NCBI GenBank assembly: GCA_944474755.1
Contig: OX104119.1
Coordinates: forward strand, 87,238,896-87,302,895
Length of the DNA stretch: 64,000 bases
Origin: Limnoperna fortunei
Taxonomy: Eukaryota > Mollusca > Bivalvia > Mytilida > Modiolidae
Direction: 5' to 3'
In this document: one piece after another, positions 55,101 to 62,800 of the stretch
Position numbering within the stretch: the first letter of the stretch is position 1
Layout: each line of letters starts with the position of its first letter
Translations under genes and position numbers: made by a program
Notes under the pieces: generated by a model
Told to the model about the DNA's origin: nothing
Database searches by the model: none
The model's input: the letters and a program-made list of their open reading frames with translations, nothing else

Positions 55101-58070
55101 AATCCACCTATAAAATAGTATTCTATAAAAATCATGGTCAACCCACCTAAAAATAGTGCACAGTACAAACCATGGTCAATCCACCTAAAAATAGTGTTCA
55201 ATACAAATCATGGTCAATCCACCTAAAAATAGTGTTCAATACAAACCATGGTCAATCCACCTAAAAATAGTGTTCAATACAAACCATGGTCAATCCACCT
55301 AAAAATAGTGTTCAATACAAATCATGGTCAATCCACCTAAAAATAGTGTTCAATACAAACCATGGTCAATCCACCTAAAAATAGTGTTCAATACAAACCA
55401 TAGTCAATCCACCTATAAAATAGTATTCTATAAAAATCATGGTCAACCCACCTAAAAATAGTGCACAGTACAAACCATGGTCAATCCACCTAAAAATAGT
55501 GTTCAATACAAATCATGGTCAATCCACCTAAAAATAGTGTTCAATACAAACCATGGTCAATCCACCTAAAAATAGTGTTCAATACAAACCATGGTCAATC
55601 CACCTAAAAATAGTGTTCAATACAAACCATGGTCAATCGCCCTAAAAATAGTGTTCAATACAAATCATGGTCAATCCACCTTAAAATAGTGCACAGTACA
55701 AACCATGGTCAATCCACCTAAAAATAGTGTTCAATACAAACCATGGTCAATCCACCTAAAAATAGTGTTCAATACAAATCATGGTCAATCCACCTAAAAA
55801 TAGTGTTCAATACAAATCATGGTCAATCCACCTAAAAATAGTGTTCAATACAAACCATGGTCAATCCACCTAAAAATAGTGTTTAATACAAACCATGGTC
55901 AATCAACCTAAAAATAGTGCACAATACAAACCATGGTCAATCCACCTAGAAAATAGTGTTCAATACAAATCAGGGTCAATCCACCTAAAAATAGTGTTCA
56001 ATACAAACCATGGTCAATCCACCTAAAAATAGTGTTCAATACAAATCATGGTCAATCCACCTAAAAATAGTGTTCAATACAAATCAGGGTCAATCCACCT
56101 TTTAAAATAGTGTTCAATACAAATCATGGTCAATCCAACTACAAAATAGTGTTAAATATCAATCATGGTCAATCCACCTACAAAATACAAATCATGGACA
56201 ATCCACCTACAAAATAGTGATCAATACAAATCATGGATAATCCACCTACAAAATAATGTTCAATACAAATCACGGCCAATCCACCTACAAAATAGTGTGC
56301 AATACAAATCATGGACAATCCACCTAGAAAATAGTGTTCAATACAAATCACGGCCAATCCACCTAGAAAATAGTGCTCAATACAAATCACGGCCAATCCA
56401 CCTAGAAAATAGTGCACAATACAAATCACGGCCAATCCACCTACAAAATAGTGTTCAATACAAATCATGGTCAATCCACCTACAAAATAGTGTTCAATAC
56501 AAATCATGGTCAATCCACCTACAAAATAGTGCTCAATACAAATCACGGCCAATCCACCTAGAAAATAGTGCACAATACAAATCACGGCCAATCCACCTAC
56601 AAAATAGTGTTCAATACAAATCATGGTAAAGCCACCACAACAAATAACCTGCTAAAACAAGCTACAGTTTTTTTGTTTTATGTCATTGTCTTCAAATTAT
56701 TCAGAATTCCAGTGCCTTTGAAATGGTTCATTTTGAAATTAATTAAATATTCTGAGATTATCATAACAGTATATACATTTCTGTACTTTTCTCCTATAAC
56801 ATACCCAATTGTTTATGCTAAGTTTATTTACCTTCATAAACATTTGGCACCAAATCAGAATGACACCTGGTGGCCTTGACAACAATTGATGACTCATTCT
56901 TGTCTTTTTTCAATATTTCCTCCACAGCTCCTGCATCATAGCAGTAAACAGTAATCTTGTCTGACAGGTTGTAGGTATGTGTCTCTAAATCACATGGATA
57001 CACAGTCTGAAATATAGCAGTAAACAGTGACCTTGTCTGACAGGTTGTAAGTATGTGTCTCTAAATCACATGGATAAACTGTCTAAAATATATCCATGTG
57101 CTCAGATACTCAACACCAAGACATTTCTCTGAACCATACCATGTGCTCAAATACTCAAAACCAGGAAATTTCTTTGAACCATACCATGCGTTCAGATACT
57201 TTATACCAGGAAATTTCTCTAAACCACTCCATGTGCTCAGATACTCAATACCTAGGAAATTTCTCTGAACCATACCATGTGCTCAGATACTCAATACCAG
57301 GAAATTTCTCTAAACCACTCCATGTGCTCAGATAGTCAATACCAGGAAATTTCTCTGAACCACTCCATGTGCTCAGATACTCAATACCAGGAAATTTCTC
57401 TGAACCATACCATGTGCTCAGATACTCAATACCAGGAAATTTCTCTAAACCACTCCATGTGCTCAGATACTTTATACCAGGAAATTTCTTTGAACCACTC
57501 CATGTGTTCAGATACTCAATACCAGGAAATTTCTCTAAACCACTCCATGTGCTCAGATACTCAATACCAGGAAATTTCTCTGAACCATACCATGTGCTCA
57601 GATACTTTATACCACGAAATTTCTTTGAACCACTCCATGTGTTCAGATACTCAATACCAGGAAATTTCTCTAAACCACTCCATGTGCTCAGATACTCAAT
57701 ACCAGGAAATTTCTCTGAACCACTCCATGTGCTCAGATACTCAATACCAGGACATTTCTCTGAACCATACCATGTGCTCAAATAATCAATACCAGGAAAT
57801 TTCTCTGAACCATACCATGTGCTCAGATACTCAATACCAGGAAAGTTCTCTAACCACTCCATGTGCTCAGATACTCAATACCAGGAAATTTCTCTAACCA
57901 CTCCATGTGCTCAGATACTCAACACCAAGAAATGCCATGTATTAAACTTTCTAAGATTTATAATATTCTAAAATCTGTATTATAATATTTTATCACACCA
58001 ATTACCGGTACGTCTATTGCCAGCACATTTTCATATGTGTACAATGACCCTATCTTTTTCCATCCAAAAC
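36803..58070 (-). CDS. METTL18: METTL18-like protein-histidine N-methyltransferase gene (seven visible exons, 5' end outside window)
   Basis: Seven exons on the minus strand translate to a protein matching the METTL18 (Hpm1-type) family along its length: HSDLVPNVYEGGLTIWECG, the SAM-binding motif LGCGAGIPG with VHFQDYN, the TIPNV and SGDWSEF blocks, YDVILTAETIYN, and NYFGVGGGTRLFEEFVE. In humans METTL18 uses S-adenosylmethionine to methylate a histidine of ribosomal protein RPL3 and tunes translation. Exon phases agree at every junction I could test (a/b phase 0, b/c 1, c/d 0, d/e 0, g/h 2). Between exons e and g a short exon is needed (about 10-15 codons) and was not found. Upstream N-terminal exons lie beyond the first visible exon, probably outside the window. 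The vertebrate gene has few coding introns; here introns are many and filled with minisatellites. The gene is probably functional, but no expression evidence is available. Confidence 0.88.
37104..37344 (-). other. 3' part of the intron before exon h, non-repetitive
   Basis: About 240 bp of unique intron sequence between the 84-bp array and exon h. The acceptor is CCATTAACCTATACAAAG, with a plausible branch point TTAAC close to the AG and no strong pyrimidine tract. Confidence 0.5.
37345..43330 (-). repeat. 84-bp minisatellite array filling the METTL18-like intron g/h (~71 units)
   Basis: Plus-strand unit: GTTAGATAGGCCATGGCAGT, AACTAATGAACTAGAGAATG, GTTAGTAGCCGTCATCAGTC, ACAAGTGTTCAGTTATGGAC, AATA; 84 bp. 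Short units lacking ATAGTTAGATAG occur (for example near 38120, 41030, 41110). A variant block with CTAATGACCTAGAG and TCATCAACAGCC recurs at about 40974, 42036 and 43192, showing ~1.06-1.16-kb higher-order copying. The array makes up about 92% of the 6.5-kb intron. On the gene strand each unit contains TACTAAC followed by AG dinucleotides. Confidence 0.97.
43642..43740 (-). CDS. METTL18: METTL18-like exon g
   Basis: 99 bp between acceptor TTGTTTACAG/ATATGATG and donor GGGGTTAT/GTATCC. It encodes YDVILTAETIYNPDNYQKLH, then DVFFKCLHRDGV and two bases of Ile. DVILTxETIYN is the catalytic-fold motif of METTL18-type enzymes. The donor is a little weak, but it is the only one that joins the last exon in frame. 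The first base requires a preceding exon ending with two bases of a Lys-like codon, which exon e does not supply. Confidence 0.92.
43905..45170 (+). mobile_element. Reverse-transcriptase fossil, probably Penelope-like, inside the METTL18-like intron
   Basis: Broken frames give, in order, MWILKNSKDLIDILRS, SIKTFDF, RYKYLVISHDRTYSV, MLDFLIDKIFVKFGG, MGYNCAPLLADLFLYSYA, FNLTFRYIDDVLSLNNAKFG and YLHSIYPSELNIKDTT, then SASYLDLVLEID and QKFYGRYHDLIDRSGKSVSQ after further frame breaks and stops. YIDD is the catalytic motif. The set (GxPMGxNCAPLLADLF, RYIDDVLSLNN) is a known invertebrate reverse transcriptase family that I associate with Penelope-like elements, with moderate certainty. It lies antisense to the gene where the missing exon f would be expected. 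Confidence 0.8.
45171..45556. other. Intron sequence, no feature seen
   Basis: Between the reverse transcriptase fossil and exon e. Phrases like ATTCAGACCACTCTAT recur near 45265 and 45305, and once near 43815, but no exon with the required phase could be recognised. Confidence 0.4.
45557..45665 (-). CDS. METTL18: METTL18-like exon e
   Basis: 109 bp between acceptor CTTTTTGTAG/AACATCG and donor GAGTTCT/GTAAGG. It encodes NIEVLEEYTIPNVTQLNID, a DDCTCTC stretch and RYLSGDWSEF plus one base. FQDYN...TIPNV and SGDWSEFC are family blocks. Its start and the intron end are duplicated upstream in an 87-bp unit whose acceptor AG has become TG. Confidence 0.93.
45625..45795 (-). repeat. 87-bp tandem duplication across the 3' splice site of exon e
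   Basis: Unit 1 (45625-45711) contains the first ~41 bases of exon e and 46 bases of intron; unit 2 (45712-45795) repeats it with a few changes. On the gene strand the acceptor TTTTTGTAG/AACAT of unit 1 is TTTTTGTTG/AACAT in unit 2, so the upstream copy cannot act as an AG acceptor. The length is a multiple of three. Confidence 0.88.
45928..46002 (-). CDS. METTL18: METTL18-like exon d (SAM-binding motif I)
   Basis: Exactly 25 codons between acceptor TGTTGCACAG/TTAGG and donor GATTAT/GTAAGTA. LGCGAGIPGICAVKLGA is the glycine-rich SAM-binding loop; NEVHFQDY is the acidic strand that follows it. Joined to exon c it reads VLE-LGCGAG, in frame. Confidence 0.96.
46266..46312 (+). ncRNA. Decayed hammerhead ribozyme repeat in the METTL18-like intron
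   Basis: CTGATTA, a GTCT...GGAC stem II, AAAACGCGTGTC and TGGCATAATAAATTG follow the layout of the 510-bp satellite's ribozyme and the AT-rich sequence behind it, but the core is mutated (CTGATTA for CTGANGA, AAAA for GAAA) and stem I no longer pairs. It is antisense to the gene. It is best read as a dispersed fossil of the same broad family. Confidence 0.65.
46589..46735 (-). mobile_element. tRNA-derived SINE, copy 6 (fragment)
   Basis: Reverse complement retains GATCACGTGGTCT, GCGGTTCAACTCC, AAGGATTGCCAGTTTTCTTA and CTCCGGGTACTC of the SINE, but box A is eroded and the GGCGTTAAA tail is missing. It lies in the intron between exons c and d, on the gene's strand. Confidence 0.8.
46772..46857 (-). 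CDS. METTL18: METTL18-like exon c
   Basis: 86 bp between acceptor TTTTTGTAG/GTGGATTGACC and donor TTGGAG/GTGAGT. It completes Gly-Gly and encodes LTIWECGLDLATYIAQNEN followed by FTNKTVLE, the IWEC block and the strand leading into SAM motif I. Its first 13 bases are part of the 38-40-bp unit amplified about 250 times in the preceding intron. Confidence 0.95.
46858..56640 (-). repeat. 38-40-bp minisatellite built from the 3' splice site of exon c (~250 units)
   Basis: On the gene strand a unit is GTGGATTGACCAT (the first 13 bases of exon c) plus GATTTGTATTGTGCACTATT and TTTGTAG (the end of the intron). The units directly abut exon c and fill about 98% of the 9.97-kb intron. Common unit lengths are 38, 39 and 40 bp. 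Most units keep AG/GTGG; some lose it (for example CCATTAAAATAG on the plus strand). Segments are copied at higher order: 53342-53785 recurs, apparently without coding change, at 54111-54554 (769-bp shift), and about 48691-48939 recurs near 51629-51877. Stretches of 39-bp units give minus-strand frames of a 13-residue repeat GGLTMICIVHYFI. Confidence 0.97.
56641..56831 (-). other. 5' part of the intron after exon b, non-repetitive
   Basis: About 190 bp of AT-rich unique sequence between donor GTAAAT of exon b and the minisatellite. Confidence 0.5.
56832..57006 (-). CDS. METTL18: METTL18-like exon b
   Basis: 175 bp between acceptor TATATTTCAG/ACTGTG and donor GAAG/GTAAAT. It encodes 58 codons from TVYPCDLETHTYNLSDK through VVKATRCHSDLVPNVYE plus the first base of Gly. 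HSDLxxxVYEGG is the family block before the methyltransferase fold. The first ~67 bases of the exon with the last 10 of the intron are duplicated directly upstream (77-bp unit, 57017-57093). Confidence 0.9.
56940..57093 (-). repeat. 77-bp tandem duplication across the 3' splice site of exon b
   Basis: Two copies (56940-57016 and 57017-57093) of a unit made of the first ~67 bases of exon b and the last 10 of the intron (TATATTTCAG). The upstream copy has its own acceptor-like ATATATTTTAG/ACAGTTTATCC. Because 77 is not a multiple of three, use of the upstream acceptor would shift the reading frame. Confidence 0.9.
57094..57930 (-). repeat. 45-bp minisatellite in METTL18-like intron a/b (~18-19 units)
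   Basis: Plus-strand unit CATGTGCTCAGATACTCAAT, ACCAGGAAATTTCTCTGAAC, CATAC (or CACTC). At 15 codons per unit it is open in several frames on both strands, producing frames such as the 206-codon one at 57277-57897 (MCSDTQYQEISLNHS repeats). It begins within ~10 bp of the acceptor-like site of the duplicated exon b start and occupies most of the 1-kb intron. Confidence 0.96.
58006..58070 (-). CDS. METTL18: METTL18-like exon a (N-terminal region)
   Basis: Acceptor ACATACAG/GTTTTGG and donor CCG/GTAATT (or GAC/GTACCG six bases earlier, same phase). It encodes FGWKKIGSLYTYENVLAID(VP), starting two bases into a codon and ending in phase 0, as the next exon requires. The acceptor is the boundary of the 34-bp minisatellite. 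This N-terminal part is poorly conserved in the family, so assignment rests on splice phase and position. Confidence 0.68.
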
Positions 58071-58876
58071 CTGTATGTACATGTATATACACATCACAGT
58101 CAACCTGTATGTACATGTATATACACAGCACAGTCAACCTATGTACATGTGCATACACAGCACAGTTAACATGTATGTACCTGTGTATACACAGCATAGT
58201 CAACCTATAAAAATGTACATGTGTATACACAGCAAAGTAGTCAACCTATATGTACATGTGTATACACAGCAAAGTCAACCTATGTGTACATGTGTACACA
58301 GCACAGTCAACCTGTATGTACATGTATACTCAGCACAGTCAACCTATATGTGCATGTGTATACACAGCACATTCAACCTGTATGTACATGTATATACACA
58401 GCAGTCAACCTGTATGTACATGTGTATACACAGCACAGTCAACCTGTATGTGCATGTGTATATACAGCACATTCAACCTATGTGTACATGTGTATAAACA
58501 GCACAGTCAACCTATATGTACATGTGTATAAACAGCACAGTCAACCTATGTGTACATGTGTACACAGCACAGTCAACCTGTATGTACATGTGTATACACA
58601 GCACAGTCAACCTATATGTACATGTGTATACACAGCACAGTCAACCTATATGTACATGTGTATACACAGCACAGTCAACCTGTATGTACATGTGTATACA
58701 CAGCACAGTCAACCTGTATGTACATGTGTATACACAGCAGTCAACCTGTATGTACATGTGTATACACAGCACAGTCAACCTGTATGTGCATGTGTATATA
58801 CAGCACATTCAACCTATGTGTACATGTGTATACACAGCACAGTCAACCTATATGTACATGTGTATATACAGCCCAT
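58071..58876 (-). repeat. 34/31-bp minisatellite, part 1 (~24 units), abutting exon a
   Basis: Plus-strand unit CAGTCAACCTGTATGTACAT, GTGTATACACAGCA (34 bp; 31 bp when one CACAG is shortened). On the gene strand each unit ends ACATACAG/GTTGAC, and the last one is the real acceptor ACATACAG/GTTTTGG of exon a. Interrupted at 58877 by an insertion, after which the array continues. Confidence 0.96.
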
Positions 58877-59814
58877 TCTAATATGACGTCCTTCAAACGC
58901 TTTGGAAACACACCTATATTTAAATATTCAACAAAATACGGCTGTTCCAGCCATTTCAAAAACCCCCGTGTATTGATGTTTTTGCTTTAAAATTTATTTT
59001 ATTTTGTACCTTTGTAAGAAAATCCAATAGATAACATGTTTTCACGATAACAAGTCCATTTTCTATTCTATGCCTTTATTGTTTACATGTTACAAGTCTT
59101 CCTTGACTTTAGCTACGTTGTGTTTTCAAGGGAGGTTGCGTTGTTTACATTGACGTTCAATGCAAACCGCGAGACTTTTCCCGCCCCCACCAAACGAATT
59201 TACCGTTACGTATCAAACTGAAAACGCAACCGAATTTCAAAATGTTGATTAATTGTGGAAAATAACTGTCGATTTAAATTTGCACCGTTGTGGATCTAAA
59301 ACAGGAGCATAAGATCGACCAAATGCGGTAAGCGGTTTTCATTTCTCACGCAAACACAGCAACAGTCAACACATGAACAGTCCCAGAAACGCCACACGGC
59401 GAATGATGTAATGAAGCATTTGATTTTCTCATTCTTTGTTTTGATTGTTAAATTTTATTGTAAATGTTAATAAATATTTTTGTTTGTTTATAATTTATAT
59501 TTCTTCGTTTTTTTCTACTAGGTTTTACACGAGAAATATAATAATTTCGAAACAAGGGAGGTTCTCGGAAATTGGAACAGCCAAAATAAACCTTTACCTA
59601 GGTAGTCGCGAAATGCAAAATTTCTGTATTTTCATATCAGAATCGAAATAATTCATGGCTGCCCCAATTTTATGGATTATTTAAATATGGGTAAGCATTA
59701 TACTCATGATATTTTATCATTCGCTAACGCTCATGGCAAAATATTCATGAATATAATGCCTACCCATATTTAAATAATCCATAAAATTGGGGCAGCCATG
59801 AATTATTTCTTAAT
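58877..59814. mobile_element. Insertion into the 34-bp array: dispersed repeat copy 2 plus terminal hairpin
   Basis: About 940 bp separate the two array parts. The left portion (58990-59365) is homologous to 2300-2850 and ends with the same GCGGTAAG...GTTTTCATTT block. The right end is a long near-perfect inverted repeat (59645-59809). ATTC borders both sides (CCATTC/TAATATG and TTAATTC/AACC), which may be part of a short target duplication but is also array sequence. No transposase or other frame with a domain. It could be one element or two nested ones. Confidence 0.6.
59645..59809. repeat. ~65-bp near-perfect inverted repeat with ~35-bp loop
   Basis: GAAATAATTCATGGCTGCCC at 59645 and its continuation through AATTTTATGGATTATTTAAA and TATGGGTAAGCATTATACTC are matched by the reverse complement of 59745-59809 with two visible mismatches. 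Such a hairpin would be stable in RNA or single-stranded DNA and suggests a fold-back transposon end. Confidence 0.9.
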
Positions 59815-62800
59815 TCAACCTATGTGTACATGTGTACACAGCACAGCCAACCTGTATGTACATGTGTATACACAGCACGGTCAACCTATATGTACATGTG
59901 TATACTCAGCACAGTCAACCTATATGTACATGTGTATACACAGCACAGTCAACCTGTATGTACATGTGTATACACAGCACAGTCAACCTATATGTACATG
60001 TGTATATACAGCAGTAAACCTGCATGTACATGTGTATACACAGCAGTCAACCTGTATGTACATGTGTATACACAGCACAGTCAACCTGTATGTACATGTG
60101 TATACACAGCACAGTCAACCTATATGTACATGTGTATATACAGCAGTAAACCTGTATGTACATGTGTATACACAGCACAGTCAACCTGTATGTACATGTA
60201 TGCACAGCACAGTCAACATATATGTACATGTGTACACACAGCAGTCAACTTGTATGTACATGTGTATACACAGCACAGTCAACCTATATGTACATGTGTA
60301 TACACAGCAGTCAACCTGTATGTACATGTGTATACACAGCATAGTCAACCTGTATGTACATGTGTATACACAGCATAGTCAACCTGTATGTACATGTGTA
60401 TACACAGCACAGTCAACCTGTATGTACATGTGTATACACATCACAGTCAACCTGTATGTACATGTGTATACACAGCACAGTCAACCTGTATGTACATGTG
60501 TATACACAGCACAGTCAACATGTATGTACATGTGTATACACAGCATAGTCAACCTGTATGTACATGTGTATACACAGCACAGTCAACATGTATGTACATG
60601 TGTATACACAGCACAGTCAACCTATATGTACATGTGTATACACAGCACAGTCAACCTATGTGTACATGTGTATACACAGCACAGTCAACCTGTATGTACA
60701 TGTGTATACACAGCAGTCAACCTGTATGTACATGTGCATACACAGCACAGTCAACCTATGTGTACATGTGTATACACAGCACAATCAACCTGTATGTACA
60801 TGTGTATACACAGCACAGTCAACCTGTATGTACATGTGTATACACAGCACAGTCAACCTGTATGTACATGTGTATACACAGCACAGTCAACCTATATGTA
60901 CGTGTGTAGACACAGCAGTCAACCTGTATGTACATGTGTATACACAGCAGTCATCCTGTATGTACATGTGTATACACAGCACAGTCAACCTGTATGAACA
61001 TGTGTATACACAGCATAGTCAACCTGTATGTACATGTGTAAACACAGCAGTCAACCTGTATGTACATGTGTATACACAGCACAGTCAACATGTATGTACA
61101 TGTGTATACACAGCACAGTCAACCTATATGTACATGTGTATACACAGCACAGTCAACCTATGTGTACGTGTGTAGACACAGCAGTCAACCTGTATGTACA
61201 TGTGTATACACAGCACAGTCAACCTGTATGTGCATGTGTATACACAGCACAGTCAACCTGTATGTACATGTGTATACACAGCAGTCAACCTGTATGTACA
61301 TGTGTATACACAGCACAGTCAACCTATGTGTACATGTGTATACACAGCACAGTCAACCTGTATGTACATGTGTATACACAGCACCGTCAACCTGTATGTA
61401 CATGTGTATACAAAGCAGTCAACCTGTATGTGCACGTGTATACACAGCACAGTCAACCTATGTGTACATGTGTATACACAGCACAGTCAACCTGTATGTA
61501 CATGTGTATACACAGCACAGTCAACCTGTATGTACATGTGTATACACAGCAGTCAACCTGTATGTACATGTGTATACACAGCACAGTCAACCTGTATGTA
61601 CATGTGTATACACAGCACAGTCAACCTGTATGTACATGTGTATACACAGCAGTCAACCTGTATGTACATGTGTATACACAGCACAGTCAACCTATGTGTA
61701 CATGTGTATACACAGCACAGTCAACCTGTATGTACATGTGTATACACAGCACAGTCAACCTATGTGTACATGTGTATACACAGCACAGTCAACCTGTATG
61801 TACATGTGTATACACAGCACAGTCAACCTGTATGTACATGTGTATACACAGCACAGTCAACCTATGTGTACATGTGTATACACAGCACAGTCAACCTGTA
61901 TGTACATGTATATACACAGCACAGTCAACCTGTATGTACATGTATATACACAGCACAGTCAACCTATATGTACATGTATGCACAGCACAGTCAACATATA
62001 TGTACATGTGTACACACAGCAGTCAACTTGTATGTACATGTGTATACACAGCAGTCAACCTATATGTACATGTGTATACACAGCAGTCAACCTGTATGTA
62101 CATGTGTATACACAGCATAGTCAACCTGTATGTACATGTGTATACACAGCATAGTCAACCTGTATGTACATGTGTATACACAGCACAGTCAACCTGTATG
62201 TACATGTGTATACACATCACAGTCAACCTGTATGTACATGTGTATACACAGCACAGTCAACCTGTATGTACATGTGTATACACAGCACAGTCAACATGCA
62301 TGTACATGTGTATACACAGCATAGTCAACCTGTATGTACATGTGTATACACAGCACAGTCAACATGTATGTACATGTGTATACACAGCACAGTCAACCTA
62401 TATGTACATGTGTATACACAGCACAGTCAACCTATGTGTACATGTGTATACACAGCACAGTCAACCTGTATGTACATGTGTATACACAGCAGTCAACCTG
62501 TATGTACATGTGCATACACAGCACAGTCAACCTATGTGTACATGTGTATACACAGCACAATCAACCTGTATGTACATGTGTATACACAGCACAGTCAACC
62601 TGTATGTACATGTGTATACACAGCACAGTCAACCTGTATGTACATGTGTATACACAGCACAGTCAACCTATATGTACGTGTGTAGACACAGCAGTCAACC
62701 TGTATGTACATGTGTATACACAGCAGTCATCCTGTATGTACATGTGTATACACAGCACAGTCAACCTGTATGAACATGTGTATACACAGCATAGTCAACC

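Noticed and set aside
57245..57897. 205- and 206-codon frames in the 45-bp array
   Set aside because: Unit length is a multiple of three without stops on both strands; both strands and several frames are open over the same DNA.
61028..62773. 581-codon open frame, and other frames of 60-399 codons in the 34-bp array
   Set aside because: Three 34-bp units equal 34 codons and contain no stop in any of three plus-strand frames, so overlapping long frames are automatic. The 34-bp and 31-bp unit lengths shift frame freely, which argues against coding selection.
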